Counted from the first letter of the stretch, positions 1 through 4,619 are shown. The stretch: 5,258 bases of DNA from Kofleriaceae bacterium (GCA_024642805.1 JAHEAK010000425.1:1-5258); one strand, 5' to 3'. The notes: generated from the sequence alone by a model not told the origin. Made by a program: numbers and translations.

Positions 1-239
1 CGCGACGCATCACCGAGATTCGCGTCGAGCGCCACGGCGATCTGGTGCTCCTGGATGTCTGGGGCAACGCCTTTTTGCGCAACATGGTGCGCATCCTGGC
101 CGGTACGCTTGCCGACCTCGGCGCAGGAGCCCTCGACAAGGCGGCGCTGCAAGCCATCTTGGAGAGTCGCGATCGGCGCGTGGGCGGGCAGACGGCGCCG
201 CCGCAAGGTTTGTGCCTCGTTGAAGTCTTTTTCAAGTGA
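1..239 (+). CDS. truA: TruA tRNA pseudouridine synthase, C-terminal fragment
   Basis: This is the 3' end of a gene whose start lies left of the window; the reading frame enters at base 3 and ends with TGA at 237-239. TruA converts uridines at positions 38-40 of the tRNA anticodon arm to pseudouridine in the cytoplasm. The visible 78 residues carry the family's C-terminal signature: a GNAFLRNMVRILAGTL stretch (the helix that lies along the active-site cleft), then a DRR motif, and a closing GGQTAPPQGLCLVEVFF strand, which matches the usual TruA ending (GxTAPxxGLxLxxVxY). The catalytic aspartate is in the missing N-terminal half. A 69-base gap separates it from the sigma factor gene, and no clear terminator is visible there, so read-through into the next operon is possible. 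The family assignment is secure from these motifs. Confidence 0.93.
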   Translation, partial: RRITEIRVERHGDLVLLDVWGNAFLRNMVRILAGTLADLGAGALDKAALQAILESRDRRVGGQTAPPQGLCLVEVFFK

Positions 240-270
240 TTCCAGACGGATGGCTGGAGCCCTCGCAGTG

Positions 271-276
271 TAAGAT
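271..276 (+). promoter_or_regulatory. Possible -10 element upstream of the sigma factor operon
   Basis: TAAGAT, preceded by TG one base further out, matches the -10 consensus at four of six positions and lies 32 bases before the GTG start at 309. No convincing -35 box is seen 16-18 bases upstream. If the operon is autoregulated by its own ECF sigma, the real promoter need not resemble this. This is a weak inference. Confidence 0.25.
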
Positions 277-295
277 TCGGCCGCCTTTCGCGTTT

Positions 296-299
296 AGGA
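296..299 (+). promoter_or_regulatory. Ribosome binding site supporting the GTG start at 309
   Basis: AGGA lies 9 bases before the GTG at 309. It is the best Shine-Dalgarno-like match near the start and supports the N-terminus MASIPSLSDE over the internal ATG codons, which lie inside the conserved sigma region 2. Confidence 0.5.
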
Positions 300-308
300 C
301 TAGAGTTC

Positions 309-908
309 GTGGCAAGCATTCCATCGTTATCAGATGAGCTCGAGGAGGAGCGAAAACTGGTGGAAGCTGCCAAGGCCGGAAACCTAGACGCCATGCGCCC
401 CATCTTCGATAAATACGCCGGCCCTCTCTATTCGGCCGTGATCATGCCCAAGCTCGGCGATCCGGCCGCGGCGGAAGAAGTTCTGCGCGACACCATGTCA
501 ACGGCGATCCAGAAGATCGATCAATTCACCTTCACCGGCAAGAGCATCTTTGCCTGGTTGCGACAGATCGCCGTCAACAAGGCCTACGACGTCCATCGCC
601 ACAACCAGCGCGGCCGCAAACTGGTTGTCGCCATGACGCACGAAGCGGAGGCCCAGGCCCTGCATCAGGAGGCCGCCGATGCCGAGATTATCGCGAGGCA
701 AGAGCGAGCCGCCGATCAGCAACGGATCGAAGAGGCTCTTTGCAAGATCAACGAGCGCTATCAGAAGGCCATTCGCCTGCGTCTGATGGACGAGTTGTCC
801 CGCGAAGAGTGCGCGGAGCGAATGGACCTGAGTGTCGCAACTTTTGATGTGGTGTTTTTTCGAGCCACCCGAGCGTTTCGAAAGCAGTTTGGAGAACGAG
901 AGCAATGA
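309..908 (+). CDS. ECF-type RNA polymerase sigma factor (sigma-70 family)
   Basis: The 199-residue length fits a two-domain ECF sigma factor, with no sigma-1.1 or sigma-3 domain. It would direct core RNA polymerase to alternative promoters. Region 2 spans roughly residues 17-103: an acidic helix with a PAAAEEVLRDT motif at 52-62 (equivalent to AEDxxQxTF), then FAWLRQIAVNKAYDVHRHNQR at about 81-101, the core-binding and -10-recognition helices. Region 4 spans about 137-197, with a helix-turn-helix LSREECAERMDLSVATF at 163-179. The recognition helix TFDVVFFRATRAFRKQF departs from the common TVKSRLxRAxxxL pattern. A 35-residue Ala/Gln/Glu-rich linker joins the two domains. The GTG start has an AGGA at suitable distance. 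Its stop overlaps the start of the next gene (ATGA), so the two are translationally coupled, as usual for a sigma factor and its membrane regulator. The ECF subgroup cannot be assigned from sequence alone. Confidence 0.9.
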   Translation: MASIPSLSDELEEERKLVEAAKAGNLDAMRPIFDKYAGPLYSAVIMPKLGDPAAAEEVLRDTMSTAIQKIDQFTFTGKSIFAWLRQIAVNKAYDVHRHNQRGRKLVVAMTHEAEAQALHQEAADAEIIARQERAADQQRIEEALCKINERYQKAIRLRLMDELSREECAERMDLSVATFDVVFFRATRAFRKQFGEREQ

Positions 909-1543
909 GCGATAGCGAGATCCCAGAGGACGAGATGAGCCCGGAAGAGCTGGCGGAAGCCGCCGAGCTTGCCTCCGAAGTCGACACGCTTCTACACGGC
1001 AAGGGCCGGCGGGATGTCGTGCGTCCTCAGCAAGAACTTCTGCGGACGGCAGCGATGATTCACGCAGCGCACCACGAACAGGCGCTGGCCCCCGATCGCA
1101 GGGCCTCTCTCATCGAAGCCGCCATGTCACAGGCCACGGGTGCAGACCAGGCACGTTTTGCTAGCAGTGCCAGTGCGACAACAAGTGCGACAACAGATGC
1201 GGCCGCGAGCGCTCCAACCGAGACGGCTACAAACGATCTGGATCGAGCACGTGCCAAGCGACGGCGTAGGCTCATCGTCGGCACCATGAGCCTGGTTGCG
1301 GCCGCCGCCGTCTTCTTTCTCGTCTGGCGAGAGCAAGGCGATCCAGCTACCGGCATCGACCGGCCGGTTGCGATGCAAATGCAGCTGCACGACAACGAGC
1401 GCAGTCGAGCGAGCGACCAGGTCGTTGGCCAGATTGCGCCCACGCAGAGTGGGTTGGCGAGTAAGCGCATCGCCCAGGTCTATTCCGATCGCATGTCAGG
1501 ATATCGGTCTCTGCAGTATCGGCGTTTAGGGAGTTCACAATGA
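905..1543 (+). CDS. Single-pass membrane protein, putative anti-sigma factor
   Basis: This 212-residue protein begins inside the stop codon of the sigma gene, with GGAG ten bases upstream. Residues 1-80 are acidic and helical (MSPEELAEAAELASEVDTLL, then an amphipathic segment around 41-78). Residues 85-112 are a low-complexity Ala/Ser/Thr linker. Positively charged RAKRRRR at 116-122 is followed by one transmembrane helix at about 123-141, and a 70-residue tail would face the periplasm by the positive-inside rule. This layout (cytoplasmic N-domain, one helix, periplasmic tail) and the coupling to an ECF sigma gene suggest an anti-sigma factor that tethers the sigma at the inner membrane. However, no HxxxCxxC zinc anti-sigma motif or RseA-like signature is visible, so the role rests on position and topology. 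The tail ends RMSGYRSLQYRRLGSSQ, which matches nothing I recognise. Alternatively it is a structural or signalling protein merely co-expressed with the sigma. Confidence 0.72.
   Translation: MSDSEIPEDEMSPEELAEAAELASEVDTLLHGKGRRDVVRPQQELLRTAAMIHAAHHEQALAPDRRASLIEAAMSQATGADQARFASSASATTSATTDAAASAPTETATNDLDRARAKRRRRLIVGTMSLVAAAAVFFLVWREQGDPATGIDRPVAMQMQLHDNERSRASDQVVGQIAPTQSGLASKRIAQVYSDRMSGYRSLQYRRLGSSQ
1172..1195 (+). repeat. Two perfect 12-base tandem copies in the membrane protein gene
   Basis: AGTGCGACAACA occurs twice back to back, flanked by imperfect AGTGC copies on the left. It is in frame and encodes the SATT repeats of the low-complexity linker before the transmembrane helix. Slippage here would lengthen or shorten the linker by four residues without breaking the frame. 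Confidence 0.85.
1528..1533 (+). promoter_or_regulatory. Ribosome binding site of the TPR-like lipoprotein gene
   Basis: AGGGAG lies 6 bases before the ATG at 1540. It is the strongest Shine-Dalgarno-like sequence in the cluster. It fixes the start that overlaps the stop of the preceding gene and implies efficient initiation in addition to coupling. Confidence 0.65.
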
Positions 1544-2145
1544 GACGCTCGTCGTTAGAGCCTGTGGCCTGGCTGCCTGTGGCCTGCCTGCTCTGGGCCA
1601 GTCTGCTCGGGGCCAGTCTGCTCGGGGCAGCGTCTTGCAAGTCTGACAAGGCGGAGGAGCGCTGCGCCCCGATTCACACGATCGAGGTGCCAGCGGATGC
1701 ACTGAGCAAAGAACTCATGGCCAGTCTTGGCCAAGCACAGAATTTTCACAGCAAGGCTGACGTCCTCATCGACAATGGCGAGCTCGAACAAGCAGCCGCC
1801 ACCCTTGCCATGATTTTCGAGATTCCATTTCCAAAGGACGCCCCCGAAGCCGAGGATGTGATGGCCGACACGCGTGCACGTCTTGGCAAGCTCGACATCG
1901 AGCTCGGCAAGCTCGACGAAGGCCTCGCGCTGGTCGACGAAGGTATCGCGACCAGCACCCGCCCCTCCTTCTACCTGGCCAACCTGCACACGGTGCGCGG
2001 CCAGATCCTGCAAGCCAAGGCCAATGCCGAGGCTGAAGCTGGTGGCGATCCGGAGGCGGTGAAGAGTGCTAGGGTCGAGGCAATCAAAGCTCTCGATCAA
2101 AGCATCCAGATCAATGAAGCCTTGCTCAACAACGCCGTCCCATAG
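1540..2145 (+). CDS. Putative TPR-like lipoprotein
   Basis: This 201-residue protein starts with MRRSS, then a long hydrophobic core and GAASC, so Cys33 is the probable lipidation site. The lipobox is imperfect, with Ala at -3. The mature part is almost entirely helical. Segments near 66-98, 107-137 and 143-193 look like tetratricopeptide-type helix pairs: small/large residue alternation, the duplicated heptad LGKLDIE/LGKLDEG at 115-127, YLANLHTVRGQILQAKA at 145-161, and AIKALDQSIQINEALL at 181-196. TPR proteins usually serve as protein-interaction scaffolds; no enzyme motif is seen. The ATG lies inside the stop of the putative anti-sigma gene, with a good AGGGAG. Its place between the anti-sigma and a second lipoprotein suggests a periplasmic or outer-membrane partner in signal sensing, which is inference. 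The signal-peptide region is built from 15-base repeats. I recognise no named family. Confidence 0.75.
   Translation: MRRSSLEPVAWLPVACLLWASLLGASLLGAASCKSDKAEERCAPIHTIEVPADALSKELMASLGQAQNFHSKADVLIDNGELEQAAATLAMIFEIPFPKDAPEAEDVMADTRARLGKLDIELGKLDEGLALVDEGIATSTRPSFYLANLHTVRGQILQAKANAEAEAGGDPEAVKSARVEAIKALDQSIQINEALLNNAVP
1558..1632 (+). repeat. Degenerate 15-base tandem repeat encoding the signal peptide core
   Basis: Five consecutive 15-base units encode EPVAW, LPVAC, LLWAS, LLGAS and LLGAA (residues 7-31), followed directly by Ser-Cys. Units 3 and 4 differ at one of 15 bases. Units 1 and 2 share an 11-base core, and unit 5 shares its first 11 bases with unit 4. The unit is a multiple of three, so copy-number changes would alter the length of the hydrophobic segment but keep the frame. 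Confidence 0.8.
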
Positions 2146-2152
2146 AGCCGCC

Positions 2153-2659
2153 ATGACCGTACGCAATTCTCCCCGAACCCTCGTCGCCATCGCATTGCTT
2201 AGCTGCGTGAGCATTGTCTCGTGTGGCGGTCAGGCCTCACAGCAACGGCCCTCCTCGTCCCCCTCAAGCCAGGGCATCGACTACGGTCAAGAGGGCGAAG
2301 CCTCACAACCCGATGGCGAGAGCAGCGGCGACGAGCGTCAGGAGATAGGTCGACTCTTCCAGCAGATCGGCGAGTACCGCGTGAGCCTGTCGATGTCACG
2401 AGAGCCTGGCCAAGAGGCCGTCGAGGCCATGGGTAGCGTCACGCCGCAAGCCGCGGGCAGCGAGGCGCATGCCGCCAAGACCAAGACCTGCAAGGAGGTC
2501 TGCCGCATCAGCGAGGCCATCTGCAGCAACGCAAAACTCATCTGCGAGATCGCCGATGACCTGGGTCAAGACCTGTGGGCCAGCGAGAAGTGCTCCAGCG
2601 CCAACGCCTCCTGTGAGGAAGCCAGCGAGCACTGCAGCCGCTGCGTGAGCGCGGAATAG
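2153..2659 (+). CDS. Cysteine-rich lipoprotein with a symmetric eight-cysteine C-terminal domain
   Basis: I chose the ATG at 2153 (168 residues), 7 bases after the previous stop, because it gives a clean lipoprotein signal peptide: MTVRNSPRTL, a hydrophobic core, and IVSC with lipidated Cys24. The open frame extends further left, but only inside the preceding gene. After the lipobox comes a disordered Ser/Gly/Gln/acidic tether (about 25-62), then a helix at about 63-92 (EIGRLFQQIGEYRVSL), a second linker, and a compact domain at 110-168. That domain has cysteines at 113, 117, 124, 131, 147, 154, 161 and 164 (C-x3-C-x6-C-x6-C-x15-C-x6-C-x6-C-x2-C). The even mirror spacing predicts an antiparallel helical hairpin with four disulfides around an IADDLGQDLW turn. 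From memory, similar CxxxC...ICxIAxxLG...C patterns recur in uncharacterised myxobacterial lipoproteins, but this was not checked by search. Function unknown; co-location suggests a role in the same envelope pathway as the sigma factor. Confidence 0.82.
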   Translation: MTVRNSPRTLVAIALLSCVSIVSCGGQASQQRPSSSPSSQGIDYGQEGEASQPDGESSGDERQEIGRLFQQIGEYRVSLSMSREPGQEAVEAMGSVTPQAAGSEAHAAKTKTCKEVCRISEAICSNAKLICEIADDLGQDLWASEKCSSANASCEEASEHCSRCVSAE

Positions 2660-2668
2660 CGCTAGCGA

Positions 2669-2681
2669 GCCCGGCGCGGGC
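2669..2681 (+). other. Short GC hairpin between lipoprotein and porin genes
   Basis: GCCCG-gcg-CGGGC forms a 5-base-pair all-GC stem just after the stop at 2659. No U-run follows, so it is not a classical intrinsic terminator. It could act as a processing or attenuation element between the operon and the downstream gene, or be incidental in GC-rich DNA. Confidence 0.3.
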
Positions 2682-2694
2682 ACAGAGCTTGGCA

Positions 2695-2700
2695 TATAGT
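2695..2700 (+). promoter_or_regulatory. Possible -10 box immediately before the porin gene
   Basis: TATAGT matches five of six consensus bases and ends 6 bases before the GTG at 2707. Transcription would start at or next to the GTG, giving a leaderless mRNA. This would fit the absence of a Shine-Dalgarno sequence there. The box also lies in a small dyad, TGGCA-n5-TGCCA (2690-2704). No -35 element is recognisable. Confidence 0.33.
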
Positions 2701-2706
2701 GCCAGC

Positions 2707-4086
2707 GTGTTGCTTCGGCTCTCACGCTTGCTCGCGTTGGCTGGCGCGCTCCTTGCGGGCGGAGCCCTTGCCACAGCCGACGATCTGAGCCGGCGCATGG
2801 ACGACCCGCGTGCTATTGGCCGTGCTGGCGCGACCAACGTCTCTAGTGATAGCGGCGCGGCGCTGGTTCACAACCCCGGTGCCATGATTCGCCGAACGCA
2901 AGGGCGACTGGTGCTCGGCACGGGGCTCGCCGATCGCGATGCCCGCTTCGCCAGCGCCTCCCACCCAAGCTCGCCGCTCATCGACAATCGCGCCGGCCCG
3001 CAGACAGCGCCGCTTCTAGCATTTCATCAGGGCGACAGCGAAGGTCGATGGGTGCTTGGCGTGGCCCTCATGAACAGCCAGTGGCGATCCAACCTGCCCG
3101 CTCCTGCCTTTGGCCAACCCGCGCAGGACGTCGAGCGACTCTTTCCTCATCGCTATGGCGGGACCGACCTGCAAATCGAGTCGAGCCGTTTGGCGTTCGG
3201 AGCCGCCATGCGAGTCGGCGATTCCCTTGGCCTTGGCCTAAGCGCCTCGCTGTCACAGGTCTCCCTGCGCGAGAGCCGACGTGTGTGGGCTGGCTTTGCC
3301 GGTCGCGACCGACTCCTTGGTGCCGAGCAGGATCTCGAGCTGGTCTTGCGAGGCGAAGACCTCTACAGCCCTGGCGCCTCCATCGGCGCACTACTGGCCC
3401 CGCCCGACATGCCCTTTGAATTCGCCCTCGGCCTCGAGTACCGACGCGGCCCGCGTTTTCGCCAAGGCAGGGCCGAGCTCAACGCCACCTCGAGCGCGGC
3501 CTTCCCCGCCCCACAGGCCACTGGCGCCAAGAGCAGCCTGACGATCGCAGACTCGGCCGTGCTGCGTGCTGGTGCTCGCTACCTCGGCAGTCGCAGCTTC
3601 GTCGAGCTGGCCGCTGACTACCAACTTCAACAGGGGCGCGATCGGCCTGAGTGGCGCATCGATGGCATGAGCGTCAGCGATCAAAGTACGGCACAGGCCG
3701 AGATATTGAGCATCCCCGCCTTGCAGAGCTCTCGATCGCACATGGCGCTGCGAGCCTCGGTCGACTACGAGGTCGTACAGGGCTTCTTGTGGCTTACTGG
3801 CGGCTACGCATGGACGGCGCCGGCCACTCCTCGCGGGTGGCGCACCCCGGTCGACGCCCAGCTCGGTGGCCACACCCTGGCAGGTGGTCTCGAGGCCAGC
3901 TACCAGAACTATCTCTTGAGCGTCGGCTACGCGCGAGCGCTGCGAAGAGAGCGCTCGCTTGCAGCCAGTGGCAGCGACACGCCGGCCTTCAACCCCTTCG
4001 ATGCCGGAAGCGGACCTGCGAACGCTGGCAGCTACTCGAGCTCCGGCGATGAACTCGGCTTCGCTGTCGAAGTCGCCTGGGACTAG
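2707..4086 (+). CDS. FadL/OmpP1/TodX-like outer-membrane transport protein
   Basis: From the GTG at 2707 the product is 459 residues, close to the usual 400-480 of this family of outer-membrane barrels that pass hydrophobic molecules. The start gives a good signal peptide (MLLRLSRLLALAGALLAGGALA, cleavage near residue 22-24); an in-frame TTG at 2689 would only add six polar residues. Just after cleavage, DDPRAIGRAGATNVSSDSGAA and HNPGAM at 55-60 match the conserved FadL N-terminal block (GxAGAxxAxxxDxxAxxxNPAG). Further on, HRYGGTD, LGLGLSASLSQVSL and a YSPGASIGALLAPP...FALGLEYRRGP segment follow the family's strand pattern, and alternating hydrophobic strands run to the end. The last residues are VEVAWD, so the aromatic residue usually at the very C-terminus is penultimate. 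No Shine-Dalgarno is evident. It follows the lipoprotein operon in the same direction and may be co-transcribed. The substrate cannot be predicted. Confidence 0.83.
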   Translation: MLLRLSRLLALAGALLAGGALATADDLSRRMDDPRAIGRAGATNVSSDSGAALVHNPGAMIRRTQGRLVLGTGLADRDARFASASHPSSPLIDNRAGPQTAPLLAFHQGDSEGRWVLGVALMNSQWRSNLPAPAFGQPAQDVERLFPHRYGGTDLQIESSRLAFGAAMRVGDSLGLGLSASLSQVSLRESRRVWAGFAGRDRLLGAEQDLELVLRGEDLYSPGASIGALLAPPDMPFEFALGLEYRRGPRFRQGRAELNATSSAAFPAPQATGAKSSLTIADSAVLRAGARYLGSRSFVELAADYQLQQGRDRPEWRIDGMSVSDQSTAQAEILSIPALQSSRSHMALRASVDYEVVQGFLWLTGGYAWTAPATPRGWRTPVDAQLGGHTLAGGLEASYQNYLLSVGYARALRRERSLAASGSDTPAFNPFDAGSGPANAGSYSSSGDELGFAVEVAWD

Positions 4087-4160
4087 CACCGAGACCCATC
4101 TGCATTGTCAGCGCCGCACCGGGAATAAGAACTTTTCCTAGCCCGCGCCTCGACCCAGGC

Positions 4161-4418
4161 CTAGCGCAGGATATTCCACAATCGGATGGTGATGGCGGCT
4201 AAAAACGCCGACGCAGCGACCCACAAGGCCCACGCCACGGCGATGGCGGCTTTGCCAAACATCGCCTGATCGGCAAGGTAACGCGTGCCCGACTCGGGCA
4301 GGAAGGCCATGCCACTGGCGCGGGCCAGCTCATAGGCATTGAGAAAGGGGATCTTGTCGCCGAGCGCAAAGCCCGCCAATAGGATGGCGGTCATGAAGAT
4401 CAGCAGCAAGGCGCGCAT
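4161..4418 (-). CDS. Small two-helix inner-membrane protein, function unknown
   Basis: The 85-residue product has a hydrophobic helix at about 3-20 (ALLLIFMTAILLAGFALG), a 33-residue polar loop containing DKIPFLNAYELARASG and LPESGTRYLADQ, and a second helix at about 56-79 (KAAIAVAWALWVAASAFLAAI), ending IRLWNILR. Codon third positions are strongly G/C, as in the neighbouring genes, and the two membrane segments argue that this is a real gene rather than a chance frame. The ATG at 4418 has no clear Shine-Dalgarno sequence upstream. It converges on the porin gene with 74 bases between stops and diverges from the CotH-family gene with 189 bases between starts. I recognise no family. The first helix could alternatively be an uncleaved signal anchor. 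Confidence 0.6.
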   Translation of the reverse strand: MRALLLIFMTAILLAGFALGDKIPFLNAYELARASGMAFLPESGTRYLADQAMFGKAAIAVAWALWVAASAFLAAITIRLWNILR

Positions 4419-4512
4419 ACCAGCAGGCTACAGCGACTCGCCAGGTGTACCAAGCTTTCTCAGTTGCCGAACATGTGCACAGCTGGCTGGCTCGAGTCCG
4501 CTCGGTATCAGG

Positions 4513-4524
4513 CACTTGCAAGTG
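4513..4524. promoter_or_regulatory. Perfect 12-base palindrome, possible operator
   Basis: CACTTGCAAGTG reads the same on both strands and abuts the candidate sigma-54 promoter on its upstream side. The right half overlaps the first two bases of the -24 element. A dimeric regulator bound here could block or assist sigma-54 polymerase. Confidence 0.4.
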
Positions 4525-4538
4525 GCACGAGACCTGCT
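4523..4538 (+). promoter_or_regulatory. Sigma-54 (RpoN) promoter candidate for the CotH-family gene
   Basis: TGGCACG-AGAC-CTGCT matches the established sigma-54 consensus TGGCACG-N4-TTGCW at 11 of 12 positions, with the required GG and GC dinucleotides (4524-4525 and 4536-4537) exactly 10 bases apart. The predicted transcription start is about 4549, giving a leader of about 59 bases before the GTG at 4608. It points toward the CotH-family gene and lies wholly in intergenic DNA. If real, expression would need an ATP-dependent enhancer-binding activator, a class abundant in myxobacteria. Confidence 0.6.
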
Positions 4539-4552
4539 CACTAGAGTCTCGT
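4527..4552. promoter_or_regulatory. Inverted repeat spanning the sigma-54 promoter and start site
   Basis: ACGAGAC (4527-4533) and GTCTCGT (4546-4552) are perfect 7-base arms separated by 12 bases. The arms bracket the -12 element and reach the predicted transcription start, a position suited to a repressor dimer. It could also be chance in GC-rich DNA. Confidence 0.35.
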
Positions 4553-4605
4553 CGATTGCGAGTGCTGTACAGGGGAAGAGAGTCTGTGTGCTGCTAGTCT
4601 TGTTC

Positions 4606-4619
4606 CCGTGCTAGCACGG
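4606..4619. promoter_or_regulatory. Perfect 14-base palindrome covering the CotH-family start codon
   Basis: CCGTGCTAGCACGG is self-complementary and contains the proposed GTG start (4608-4610). A further GCACGG copy at 4624-4629 offers an alternative pairing partner for the CCGTGC arm. It may be an operator or, in RNA, a stem that masks the start codon; with no loop bases the hairpin would have to open its central bases. Confidence 0.4.

Noticed and set aside
251..261. GGCT-gg-AGCC as a truA terminator hairpin
   Set aside because: The stem has 4 base pairs with a 2-base loop and no U-run, so it cannot form a usable terminator.
2066..2152. N-terminal extension of the cysteine-rich lipoprotein by 29 residues
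   Set aside because: It lies within the preceding gene and would bury the lipoprotein signal; the ATG at 2153 gives a proper signal peptide directly after the previous stop.
1555..2214. Minus-strand open frame of 219 codons opposite the TPR-like lipoprotein
   Set aside because: It is the antisense shadow of a well-supported gene in GC-rich DNA, has no Shine-Dalgarno or recognisable domain, and would conflict with the overlapping operon structure.
2690..2704. TTGGCA...TGCCAG as a sigma-54 promoter
   Set aside because: GG and GC are 8 rather than 10 bases apart, so the invariant spacing fails.
3391..4089. Minus-strand open frame of 232 codons opposite the porin gene
   Set aside because: The plus strand encodes a clear FadL-like protein throughout; the antisense translation has Arg/Ala-rich composition typical of a shadow frame.
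4087..4160. Bidirectional terminator between the convergent genes
   Set aside because: Only weak, interrupted pairing (AGGAA with TTCTT, GGG with CCC on the minus strand) around 4118-4145 and no solid stem with a T-run on either strand; not strong enough to call.
4591..4600. TGCTAGTCT as an extended -10 box giving a leaderless CotH-family mRNA
   Set aside because: Only three of six -10 bases match and there is no -35; the sigma-54 candidate upstream is a far better match, although both could coexist.
4339..4614. Plus-strand open frame of 91 codons crossing the intergenic region
   Set aside because: It starts inside the oppositely oriented small membrane protein gene, runs through the promoter region with no coding bias, and resembles no protein.
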